Origin: Paramarasmius palmivorus
Lineage: Eukaryota > Basidiomycota > Agaricomycetes > Agaricales > Marasmiaceae
Assembly: GCA_037176845.1 (NCBI GenBank)
Contig: JAYKXP010000116.1
Location: forward strand, 62,001-126,000
Direction of reading: 5' to 3'
Length of the DNA stretch: 64,000 bases
Part shown: positions 23,607 through 33,700 of the stretch, piece after piece
Layout: each line of letters starts with the position of its first letter
Numbering within the stretch: the first letter of the stretch is position 1
Translations under genes and position numbers: made by a program
Notes under the pieces: model-generated
What the model saw: the letters and a program-made list of their open reading frames with translations, nothing else
Databases searched by the model: none
Told to the model about the DNA's origin: nothing

Positions 23607-23975
23607 TGTTGGAATTCTAAATATAGATGTCACTTGACATGTTATTTTCACTTCATTCCGCCTATGCCACAATTACTAAGAAAGCAGATATACATAGAAC
23701 AGTAGTTTTAACCCACTTGTACCACCATCTACTGACAGTTACTGACACTGACTGTGCAGTTATTTCTAGTTCACTTAGTATCTATTCTCGTACCTTTAGG
23801 ATTATCTTTTATCCCCTACTCTTGTATAAAAGCTAGACAGAAAACCCTACATACAATTGAATCGAATCGAATCAGTTCATCTTGTGTTATCTCAACCTCT
23901 CTGGTCATCTGCTATCGTTTATTCGCGCTTACCTGCGCTATCGCTGCTAACAGAGTTCAATCTAAAACTCTGACA
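23607..23975 (+). repeat. 3' LTR
   Basis: 369 bp, the same length as the 5' LTR, with one visible difference (CAACCTCTCT here, CAACCCCTCT in the 5' copy). Confidence 0.92.
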
Positions 23976-25850
23976 ACGCGTTCATTCCTCGTCAGTGTCG
24001 GTTCCAGCTTTTGACACGGTCATGATGGACATTGACGAAAGAGAGGATGATCTGGTGTTGGGAGGGCAGGGGCTATTTGTGAGTGCCGGGGTGGATACTG
24101 GAGACGTAGCCGGAGACGATGAGGGTATATCTGTGGGCAAAGATGGTCAAAGTAAACCGGAGGCTGATTTGGTTCGTGGCTCTAGGCTTTACCTCGCGGT
24201 TCCCTGCTGACTTCGTCAAATAATAGGCTACAACGATGTCGGACTGGAGACCGTTGGCAAGATTCTTCCTGGACGAAATGATGACACTAGAGGGCCGCCC
24301 GAAGGCAAACCAGACCGCGTGCAGTGGGTGCGGGGTGTCAAATGCCACTTGTTATAGATGCAGGGATTGCATCAAGCCGCATCTGTACTGCCAATCCTGC
24401 ATGGTCTCAAGGCACAAGGAAAGACCGTTTGATAGAATCGAGGTAAGTTGTATTGACATTATCTACAAGCCATATCCGATTGACCCTTAGGTATAGCGCT
24501 GGAATGGAAAATTCTTTCAGAGAACGTCTCTGAGAGATCTGGGGTTGATCATCCAGCTTGGCCATGAAGATGGAAGCCCATGCGTCCTGCGTGATATGGC
24601 GAGATCGGGATTCGTTGTCGTCGACATGGATTCTATCCAAGAGGTATCCGTCGCTTATTGCTCTTGCCGTTCGGAGGAAGTTGCGGGGCAGAAGTGGCAG
24701 CAATTAATGCGCCGCGAGCTATACCCAGGGAGCATCGAAGAGCCGTATACCGCTTTCACCTTCCGTGTTCTGGCTCTTTTCCATGCTCTGACGCTGAAGG
24801 GGAAAATCAACCTCTATGATTTCTATTATGGATTGGAGATGCGAAGTAACGGAGGTGGATGCTCAGACATTAAGGTATGTCTCCTGAATATCTTTATCTT
24901 TATACGTCCGTGGACTAATTGTGCTTTCAGGATCGATACGACTCGTTCCGGCGAGTAACTCGTCAATGGCAATACCTCAAGATGCTCAAACGTGGTGGTA
25001 TTGGCAACGATCGTAATCGGCCGCTGGAAGACATCAGGAGTGGAGAGCTGGCAGTGCGGTGTATAGCCTGTCCGAACCCGGACATAAACCTGCCGTCGGA
25101 CTGGTTAAATGTACCCGACAATGAAAGGTGAGCATGATGAAGGCGTGGTTTGGAAAGACCGACCTGCTGACTAGTTAACGTCTAGATTTCTCTACCACAA
25201 ATTCTTGTCTCTGGATGCCTGTTTCCGTTTGAAACGCCGGGCGATATCCAGTGAGGCCGGCGATCCAGGTCTCCTAACGGGGCTGGCATACTACGTTGAA
25301 CAGGGACCATATCAGAAGTGGGTGAAGGCCGCGCCAGATCAAAAGGAGGTGAGTGTCAGGTTCTTGTGAATGTTCGATTGGCGCTGAATGCGTCCTTTAG
25401 ACGAACGATTGCTCGAGCTTAGCAGCAATTAAGCAGGCGAACACGAAATTTAATCGAGGATACGCGACTACCGGCTGCCTATTATGTATGTGTTCTCGAC
25501 ATGAAATGTGTGAGCCCAACGGCGTAGTGGATCTGAACAGAGGTGAAAAGTATGTGTTTTCACTCGTTTGAGCAGGTAGTGGTGTTTAACAAATGACGAC
25601 TAGATTCCTACTGGGAGACTATGCCCTGGGGTCTTCACAGAAGCTATCCTCGCCTTTACTCAAGCGAGTGATCAGCTATGATATTGCCTGTCAGTACTGT
25701 AAAAAGTTCTTCGAGAGGCTACGCCTGCTGCCAGAAGAAGCGGCGGTGGTGGTAGATGAGGGAAAATGGAGCTTTGTGGTTCCTAAACTGCACATACGCG
25801 GGCATGAACGTCCGTGTCAGGAGACCTACGCCCTTCATCTTCACCCAGGA
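23976..25850 (+). pseudogene. CxC2-type KDZ transposase, part 2 of 3 (CxC2 cluster and first half of the KDZ domain)
   Basis: Continues the gene begun at 20188. After an acidic linker, a cysteine cluster (CSGCGVSNATCYRCRDC...CQSCMVSRH) forms the CxC2 zinc-binding region. Then come a conserved helical block (LRDLGLIIQLGH) and the start of the KDZ catalytic domain. That domain contains LDACFRLKRR with the first catalytic Asp, CSRHEMCEPNGVVDL, and SYDIACQY with the second Asp. Several short introns are visible (about 24171-24228, 24442-24520, 24875-24930, 25129-25186, 25349-25401). No frameshift or stop was seen in the exons. The frame ends at 25850, where the 19.3-kb element is inserted just before the catalytic Glu motif. 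Confidence 0.85.
25844..25850. other. Target-site duplication of the 19.3-kb element (left)
   Basis: CCCAGGA here is repeated exactly at 45147-45153 on the other side of the element. Confidence 0.85.
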
Positions 25851-26212
25851 CACTTCAGTCACCCCCCATACAGGACCTAATAGGGTAAACTCTTGAGGTG
25901 AGCAGTTTGGCCTTTAAGGTGGGTCTATGGGTTGTGGTTGCCCAAGTAGGTACTTACCTGGGCTTGAGGCTAGCAGTAAGGTTTTTTCCTGGCTTTTCAC
26001 AGGATCAAGTCCTGGGCAGCTACCTATTTGGTATAAAAGCCTCTAGGCTTTGACCTATGTCCTCATGGTAAATACCGCAATTGTGTGATGTGACAGGGGT
26101 GTCAGGGGTCCCAGTTCTCAAAAATCAGCTATAAATTGCCTGTTTATGCTCTGATGTTGCCCTTGTTCGTGCTAGTCATGCTTCAGGCTCTTCATCAGTA
26201 TCTTACAACCCT
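25851..26212 (+). repeat. Left terminal inverted repeat (362 bp)
   Basis: Matches the reverse complement of 44785-45146 along its whole length, with no difference that I could see. It contains one GGCAGCTACC palindrome (about 26017) and a TATA-like TATAAAA near 26031. Confidence 0.88.
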
Positions 26213-26522
26213 GGGGGTGTTTTTGCCTGCAAAAAAAACCTACTGCTAGAATGCCCTATGGACATAGACACTATGCAAACTAATGTAGCTACTAGTATAT
26301 TTCATATAATACATATTCTGGCTACTGATTGCCCACACTTAGATAGTGCACCAATTCTTCTCTGAGTCTCGGATTAAAAAAGCCATAAGTGTACTCCAAT
26401 GCTGACATTGCAGTGAATGAAGACACTACTTCGGTTCGAGGGGAGCAATCCTTTGAAGCACCAACATTACAGACTCCAAGGGGTCTTGTGCTATAGGCAT
26501 GGAATGCATTAAAGAACATTGC

Positions 26523-26798
26523 AGGTAGCTGCCTATCAGATATAGACGCTTTATGGTAGCTACCTGGTGGAGTTTATTTAGCATGGGTAACTGCCTCTGA
26601 ATAGGGTAGCTACCTGCAAGAGATGTACTTACCAGGTAGCTACCCAAGGAAGATGTGCTGCACAGGTGGCTACCTCTGGGATGTGTCCCATGTGTAGGTA
26701 GCTACCAGGAGAATATCTATTCCATAGGCAGCTGCCTGTGGAACATATATTGCCTGGGCAGCTACCTGTGGGTGATATAATAGGCAGGCAGCTACCCA
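26523..26798. repeat. Left subterminal palindrome array (AGGTAGCTACCT-like)
   Basis: Ten 12-bp palindromic units start at 26523, 26554, 26585, 26604, 26634, 26664, 26696, 26726, 26756 and 26787, mostly 30-31 bp apart. Another half unit lies near 26973. The intervening sequence is not conserved. Subterminal arrays of this kind in other large DNA transposons bind the transposase. The rest of 26213-27069 is AT-rich and holds no gene. Confidence 0.85.
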
Positions 26799-27069
26799 CA
26801 GCAGAAAACTCCTAGGTCATTGCCCATGGACTTATTTACATTTCCCCAATGTACTGAGACTTACTATAGAGATAAATTTAGACTTGACTCTTTTCCAGCT
26901 TAACCCATCAATATTTATACAAGATTTATCAGTTTCACATTATCAAACACCATCTTGAATGCCATAAACTTACAGGTAGCTACATACATTAGATTATTTC
27001 TTATAACTGAGTCTAATAATCTGGCAGGAAAGAATATAGGCCACCGTTTGACAAAGAAACAAATTGCAT

Positions 27070-30000
27070 CTATTCAAATTCATCCTCTACAAGATCCATG
27101 TGGTCTAATAAATCTATAAGTGTTGAGTCTGCCTCTGGATCAATGTTATCATCATCGGAATCACTATCAGAGTCTAATAAAGGATTAACTATATCAACGG
27201 CATCACACCGTCTAACTTCACGGAATTGAGCAATCTCTTCACGAGTAGGTCCCCAGGCAGGTGCATCAGATGAAGCCTTTAGCAGCGCAGTGTGTCTATC
27301 CCATTCATGTTGCAACAGAAGGAGCTGCTGCCGTACCAGGTTCAATTGATAGAGAACACCGTCATTCCCTGCCAATAGTTTGAGTAAAGCATTAGTAGTA
27401 AAAGAGAATGCTTACCTGTGTTGGCAACGGCCTTCTCGACAACTGCCCACTCTTCTGAAAACCATTGTTGCATTGCGTCACGTTCATGACGAAGACGGAG
27501 TATCTCCTCCTCACACCGGTCTCTCTCTAGGAGAGCACGGATACCAGACCGCACTGCTTCGTCGGACAGCCACGGTGGTGGTGCTGAGCCCTCGGCTTCG
27601 TCATGAAGTCCTACATCGTCCCAAATCGCGTCATCAACATCTAACGAAAACAATGACTTGAGGTCAATTGAAGCAGGGGCCACTGCATTGCGAGGGGCAC
27701 GATTATTACGAATCAAGGATGCCATGGTAGCAACCAGATCGTTATACTGCTTTGCAAGGCGCTGAATGGATGGGTCACGCTTGCTAACTGCATCCTCAAG
27801 ATGACGATCAGCTTTGTGTTCTGAAATGGAAGGATATCAGCATTTATTCAAACAATATGGTCAAATACTCACCGTTAGTGGTTTTTTGCTTGCGAAATGT
27901 GCGCTCCAGACGGTCGCGTTCAAACTTCCTTTGCCTCAACCTCTCCATGAGACGGGTCTTGACTGCCAGAGCATTCATACGAGCCTTAAGGAAAGGACTG
28001 TTGACAAGGCGACCAACCTCCTGTCGCTCAGACAAGCCCAGAGCCATCTCCTTGGTACGTAGCTTCTGCTTCGCATCTTTGAGTCGTTGCTCCCGCAAAG
28101 GAATCTCAGCTTGAATCTCAAGATACACGTAGGGGGCAACATTTGGGGCAATTAGGGATTCTTCGAGATTTGAAAGCGCTGACTGTAAACGGGCAACCGC
28201 ATCACGCAGCTGAAGCACCTCAAGGACTGCGCGCTTGCCAGAATTTTGGGATTGTGCTGAGACAACAATGAGTGCTTCAATTGATCAAGTAGAGTGAGAA
28301 GCTTACAAGGTAAGGGACGGGTCTGATGCTTGATCTGTGCAGCCCATTGTTGACGAAGAAACGATTCTTCCTTGCCTGACTTCTCCAGGGAAGCCAGAGC
28401 AGAGCGGCGTCGATCATGGCATGCTATCCATTTACGCTCCAACCATTTCCCAAGACCTAGGAGGCTTTCACGATCCAGGTGTTGTATTTGTACATCGACC
28501 GTGTACAGCCTTACATAGTACTGGGAACAAAGTTAGAAAGGGTCCATATGAGATGAAAAATTACATACCCCACATACGCGCAAGAAGGGGATGAGCTTGC
28601 TGATAGAGTGCCAGAACCGCTCACACCCCTCACCATCCGACAACCCGTAACCCTCACGTTTCCGAGGATGGTATATAATCTGGCATGGCCAGCGATGGCC
28701 AAAAGCGTGAAAGACAGATATTGCAAAAGAGATCCGATGTGAGTGCTCCTTGAGAAAGGAGAACTTGATGAATGAGCAATGAAGCTGACATGCCACATCG
28801 TATAACAGACCGATAGTAAAATCATCAGGAAGATGCTGAAACAATGCCGCAAGGAGGCTGAGCACATAATGTTGCTTTTCGCCAGCCGAGGTCATATTGA
28901 CAAGCCAAAGTACTCGGTCATGACGACAGAGTAAGCCCATCAAAGCAGTGCAGTCAAAGAACTTGGTGCTGGCCTTCTGACGACGCTCGTCCGCCGCAGT
29001 AAAGCTATCCTCGCACCCATCCAGTACTGATGTGGGTACTTTCATTGATCCCTCGAATCCATCCGGCACTTCCTGAGGTATTGGTTCGCCATTTGCCCCT
29101 TGTTTGCGCGGACGCGAGGGCCGAACAAATTCCACGTGAGCTTCCATTGACAGAACGTCAGCTTCCGGAACGAAAACTGAATGTGGATGCTGGAGGGGCT
29201 GGTCACGTTGCTGCTTATTGTGCTTTTGGGTGAAGCATGCATCGACACAGACAATAGCATCGAATCTGATGAAAAGTCAGCGACAAAGGAAAGTTATCAA
29301 TTCGTTAATGCCACGAACCCGATATCGCGTCGTCTTCCACCGAAACATAAAGGACAACGGGAACGCAGATAGTCCGAAGGCCGCTCCAACTTAGGCATGT
29401 CACTTTGGGGGCTTGAGTCGTGACTGCTGGTAGAATCTGCATCACAATCGACTGGACATGGCGATGTCGGGGTAGAACTGGAGAATTCAGAGGAAGGAGC
29501 ATTGTGGGTGTGAAGGTAGGAGGTGATGTCCGGAGTTGTGGCAGGGGAAGTTTCATAGTCGGGAGTACGCAACATATTGGAACGAGTGTTGCAAAGTAAA
29601 TCATCGACGAAAAGACGAGCACGATCTTTGAGAGCATTATACCAGTGAAGAGCATTTGAAAATCGTCTTCGAATGGGATCCTAGATATAGTTTAGTGTCA
29701 TATTCCTCGCACAAACAAGAAAATACTGACTTCCCCGTGCAAATGGTACCCTTGAGATGACATAAAATCTTCTAGAGCGGCACACCACGCAGTGTGGTTC
29801 GGCGCTATTCGCACGAACAACCGTGAGACGAACTCCAGTACTTTGATGTCTACAGCCAAGGTAGGAATGACAGGCGCACATGGAAAGCAACCCAACTGTA
29901 GTAGCACTGCTGGGGCTAAACGACATCCACAAATTGAAAGGTTGACTTGTTCCAAATCTGAAATGCCAGTGTGAACAAAAGACATAGCCAGAGGGGAGCA

Positions 30001-30574
30001 AAAACTTACTGGCGAAACGAACGATTGTGATAGCGATGACGCGGCTGGGCTTCCCACATGTACAAGGCAGAGATTCCTCTGGAAGTCGAATTTGGAAGTT
30101 CTTGGAGTGGTGCACGATGTCCATGTACGGCTGTACGAGTTTGGGAAGGATTTCATTCAGCCAACGTTGAGACTGACGTTGGCGTTTCAGCCTGTGAGGG
30201 GAAAGAGGCGGGGGAGTTGAATGAATAAAAAGAATCGGATTGGGGTCGAGCTCCGAGGGACTACCAGTGGAATCGTCAAAGTCAGAGGCGACGTGTTGTG
30301 TCACCCCCAAGTCCGAGACTGTCTCGCATGTAGAGCCCGACTCGGATATGTCTGTGAAGGGCGGTGCACGGAAACCAAACTGGCCGTACGGGAGACGAGA
30401 TAGTGGGTTATGGGACAAGGTGCTGCCATCAGACAAAAATACAATGGGACGTGCTTGCTGACGATTTGATGAGTGATGTGCTGCTCGGGCAGGAAAGTAG
30501 TGGGGGCGAGTAGGAACCTCAGCCTCTGCAAAGGCAGCCTTGCGTTTTTTCGATATACGCGGACGAGAAGTCAT
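27070..30574 (-). CDS. CxC1-type KDZ transposase of the 19.3-kb element
   Basis: The predicted transposase that moves the surrounding element, about 1000 residues in several exons. The N-terminus is basic (TSRPRISKKRKAAF). The CxC1 region begins at SLPCTCGK and continues after an intron with LSICGC, FPCAP, PTLAVDIKVLEF and PIRRRFSNALHWYNAL, the classic signature. The KDZ catalytic core has AIVCVDACFTQK (first Asp), GLLYDVACQLH (second Asp) and SDGEGCERFW (Glu). Around it lie FHAFGHRWPCQIIYHPRK and a conserved Leu-rich helix. A long coiled-coil C-terminus follows (about 27.1-28.4 kb), ending in an acidic tail. I saw no stop or frameshift, so it may be functional. An alternative start lies 36 bp upstream at 30610. 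It reads towards the left end of the element. Confidence 0.9.
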
Positions 30575-30786
30575 CGTGAACGACAAAAGGGATCGTAACA
30601 AATTAGACATGCCAGGGGGGAATTAGCAGAACTTGACATTGGACTATGTAGACATTACAACGTTTGTATCAAGAACCAATCCGTAACAAAGGGTGACAAT
30701 AGTACATTGGAAATGGAACAGACCACGGTAGTTCAAAAGGTATGTCAACGTCTATGTATGTGGACGACAAGATAAAGTCTAACCTG

Positions 30787-32258
30787 TTACAAGGGTCCTC
30801 CACACCGTGCCAACGCTGCATCAACATCACCATGTAAATAGCCGTGGTGATACGTATCTATGTCTAAGATCCCACGGGTGGTGGTGAACTCTGTAAGTAT
30901 ACTGTGATCGCGGTTATAAATCACAATGACGACGACCACAGCCCCTGCCAGAGGAGCCTCAGCTTCATTTTTTGCGATAAGTGAGTCGACATTATCGGGC
31001 CGAGTGCGAACGACGGTTGACCAGTCGAGATAGGCCTCGCGGGTGATGGCTGTGCCGCTCTTGGGGATGTAACGGAAATGGGAACTGCTAAGTTCACCAT
31101 CAGCTGGAGAAGAGGGGTGCTCTTGTAGAAAGAGCATATAAAAGACGGAGCGGGAGGTACGGCGGAACCGAGCGACGAAGTCTTCCACCGATTCATGAAG
31201 GCATTCAGGATCTCGGTCCATGATGTCGAGAAAACCAGTGAGCGCGAGACCAAGTATCTCTCTGGCGTAATGGTTGCTAAATTTGCGACCGCCGATCAGA
31301 AGGCGGGGGAGAAGGATAGCATATGGGTTGCTAGCATCAGAGGGGATATCGGGTCGTGCGATACAGAAGGGTTTGTGTTTCTTCCAGTCTTGCTTCTGGC
31401 ATTCACGATCCTAGAATATATAGTAAGATCACGTCCCAAAGGCCAAAGCAACAGACGCACACAATACGAAACAGAAAGGCAGCGCGAACACCTGCGTTTG
31501 TGCCCTGCAGTACTCATACTGCAGAACTTGCAGCGGTCGCCGACAAGAGCAATGGGTTCCACACGGTGAACGAAGGCAGGTCGTAGATTGGTAAATCCAA
31601 TAGGTGGCTACATAGTGGGATGAGCAACATCATTCTTCAGATGTGGAATCGAACTTACTAGCGGGGGTGAATAACGGTAGGACATTGGGGGGGAGTTCAA
31701 AGAGGACAAGGACGCTGGAAAGACCTAGAGCCGTAATTTGGGGTGGGCCAAATCGCTCAGATATCACCATGCAGGATGGGTGAATGCCCACTTACCATGT
31801 TAGCAGCCAAGAACCAATCCCTTGGGATGTATGTCCGACCCGCCGCGCGAATAATATCGGCACCTGGGTTTTCCACACTGGATTAGACATTATCATCCCC
31901 CGACACTCACGGGCTTGCTAACCTGATCTCATACCACGTTGCAGGGTCTTCTGCGTTAGAACGATGTAAATAAATATGGTTTTTTTAAGCTGGACATTCT
32001 GAGAAGAAGGTTATCATCATTTGATGGTCCGGTCATGTCTGAAAGGGTTACCAATGTAGGCATCACGGTGAATGCGCGGAAAAAGCATGGAACCTTCAGA
32101 TAGCTGATAGTTATCGAACGTCGTGTTCTAGAAAAGCACGTCATCAATGAAATGCGAAACACGAGATGTTCCATACGTACCAACGACACAGAGTTGGGAT
32201 AAAAACAAGTCCACGGCAAAATAGCGAGACTTGCGCAGATCTGAGTCGAACCAGACAT
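30787..32258 (-). CDS. MYND zinc-finger cargo protein; 5' half uncertain
   Basis: The two 3' exons are clear. One (up to 31607) encodes LRPAFVHRVEP and the first half of a MYND finger (C-x2-C-x10-C-x2-C-x4-YC). The next supplies DRECQKQDWKKHKPFC, completing the Cys-x3-Cys-x7-His-x3-Cys pattern. The protein ends at 30787. Upstream exons LSSVLVLFELPPNVLPLF, AGRTYIPRDWFLAANM and NAEDPATWYEI join well and run back to about 32.26 kb. A TAA lies in frame at a run of seven T (plus strand, 31980-31986), and no splice choice I tried avoids it. The gene may be decayed, mis-spliced by me, or carry a homopolymer error. It lies about 210 bp upstream of the transposase start and is co-oriented with it. The role is unknown; MYND fingers bind proteins. 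Confidence 0.6.
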
Positions 32259-33102
32259 TATATTGAGGTATGGTTATGTTTCGAGACCTAGCCGACTCTT
32301 CGCAGAGTAGTTACGACATTTCCAGGGTCTTTGTCACCAATGCAGGGTGGAATATACCAGAAAAGGGATGTAAGCAACGTGAAGGGATAAGTACTATTAC
32401 GCGATAGGTAACCATTATCGTAGAAGACAGAGCAACAGATGGGAGTGACAGAGTAACGATGTATGACAGCAGAACTTATACGTCGAAGCATCAAGAGGTG
32501 GTCGCGCCTAGCACAGGGTAAGCATTGGGCAAAAAGAACACAAGGGACAAGTCAAGACTTACGTCAAGGAAAGCTAGAGAACACGAAAACATGGTGGAAT
32601 GAAATTTCACTGCGAACTAAGGGTGGTACGAGTTCCCAAATCTGATTGACGCCGCACGACGATAGCAATCCAAGAGTAACTGAAAATGCTGGGGCTTCCA
32701 ATGCAACAAGAATTAGGAGATGACTTGAGTGGGGATCTGGGCCACCAGAGGTGATGAGATGTATACATTAGTAAGTGGACTAGGACACTCACGGGGTAGA
32801 CAAATTTGTGGGTTGAACCACGGGTCACAGAATAGAACCGGACAATGAGGACTGTCAGAAAGACTTCAGACTTCAGACTATGGGGCAGGAACAAAGAACG
32901 AACACTTCAAGAGGGAAAGACAAACGAGCCCAGGGTGTCAAAAGTTCAACCGAGGCGAACCAAAGAAAGAAAATCGTCCTAGGTAAGTGATTAGCATGAA
33001 TTAGCCTGGTGAGTAGTGTCTAAGACGTACCATGTATGAGGGAACGGTCATTAGACGAAGAGAAGGTAGAATATTGACATAAATAATAGCCAAGAGTGAC
33101 GA
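32259..33102 (-). other. Unresolved upstream part of the minus-strand transcript
   Basis: Several intron-like GT...AG segments and short hydrophobic frames are visible on the minus strand, but no unique exon chain. It probably holds the 5' leader or first exons of the MYND gene. Confidence 0.3.
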
Positions 33103-33364
33103 GGATGATGAAGGTAAGAAGAAAGAGGCGGGAAGGCGTGCCCTAACCCGAGCTGTGAGCCTTAGAGACGAACCATTGCATAGCGGCACGTGCCGCCATG
33201 CACTGGTTCGTACAAGGGCCCCGCCAAAAATTTGGGACTTAGAAAAATTGTCGCCATGAACCAGTGCATGACGGCACGTGCCGCTATGCAATGGTTCGTC
33301 TCTAAGGCTCCCAGCTCAGCTTAGGGCAAGCCTTCCCGCCTCTTCCTTCTTACCTTCATCATCC
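33103..33364. repeat. Long inverted repeat between the two divergent gene blocks
   Basis: Arms of about 107 bp (33103-33209 and 33258-33364) are inverted copies at roughly 93% identity by eye, with a 48-bp spacer. Each arm contains the palindrome GGCACGTGCC, which includes an E-box (CACGTG), and the motif CTTACCTTCATCAT at its outer end. The leftward MYND gene and the rightward Spt5-like gene both start outside it. It therefore looks like a duplicated, inverted promoter and leader giving both transcripts the same 5' sequence. It could instead be a foldback insertion. Confidence 0.75.
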
Positions 33365-33700
33365 CCTCAAGGTCGTGCGCGACGTCCAAGACTATCCCTT
33401 GTAAGTATTGTTTGCTGATCAGTTAGTCCTCACTCTAAACGTTCTTTTCAGCGGGGGATCTCATCGTGCGTGTACTTATTTACTGTAGTTTTATCTATGA
33501 ACGACGTAATGATATATTGAAATGTAAACTAGTTCAGCTTGAGGTCCCCTAGGGATAAAATTCAGGGGCTGGGCGAACCGTCGAGGAAAGCATTTGGTCG
33601 CTGTCGAGATCATGCATGGCCCGGAGTTGAATTTCAAACATCCCCTGGCTTGGACACGTGCAGGTGATTTTCTTTACTGATTCTTCATAGCTAGGTGCTC

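Larger units (their letters stand above)
20375..23975 (+). mobile_element. Gag-only (non-autonomous) Copia-like LTR retrotransposon
   Basis: A 3601-bp element with two 369-bp LTRs (TG...CA) that differ at one position by eye (a C/T transition near 20664), so the insertion is recent. A primer binding site abuts the 5' LTR and a polypurine tract abuts the 3' LTR. The only long frame encodes Gag with a zinc knuckle. No protease, integrase, reverse transcriptase or RNase H fits in the 2863-bp interior. The element must rely on enzymes supplied by a related full copy. It interrupts the first exon of the CxC2 KDZ transposase gene in the same orientation. Confidence 0.88.
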
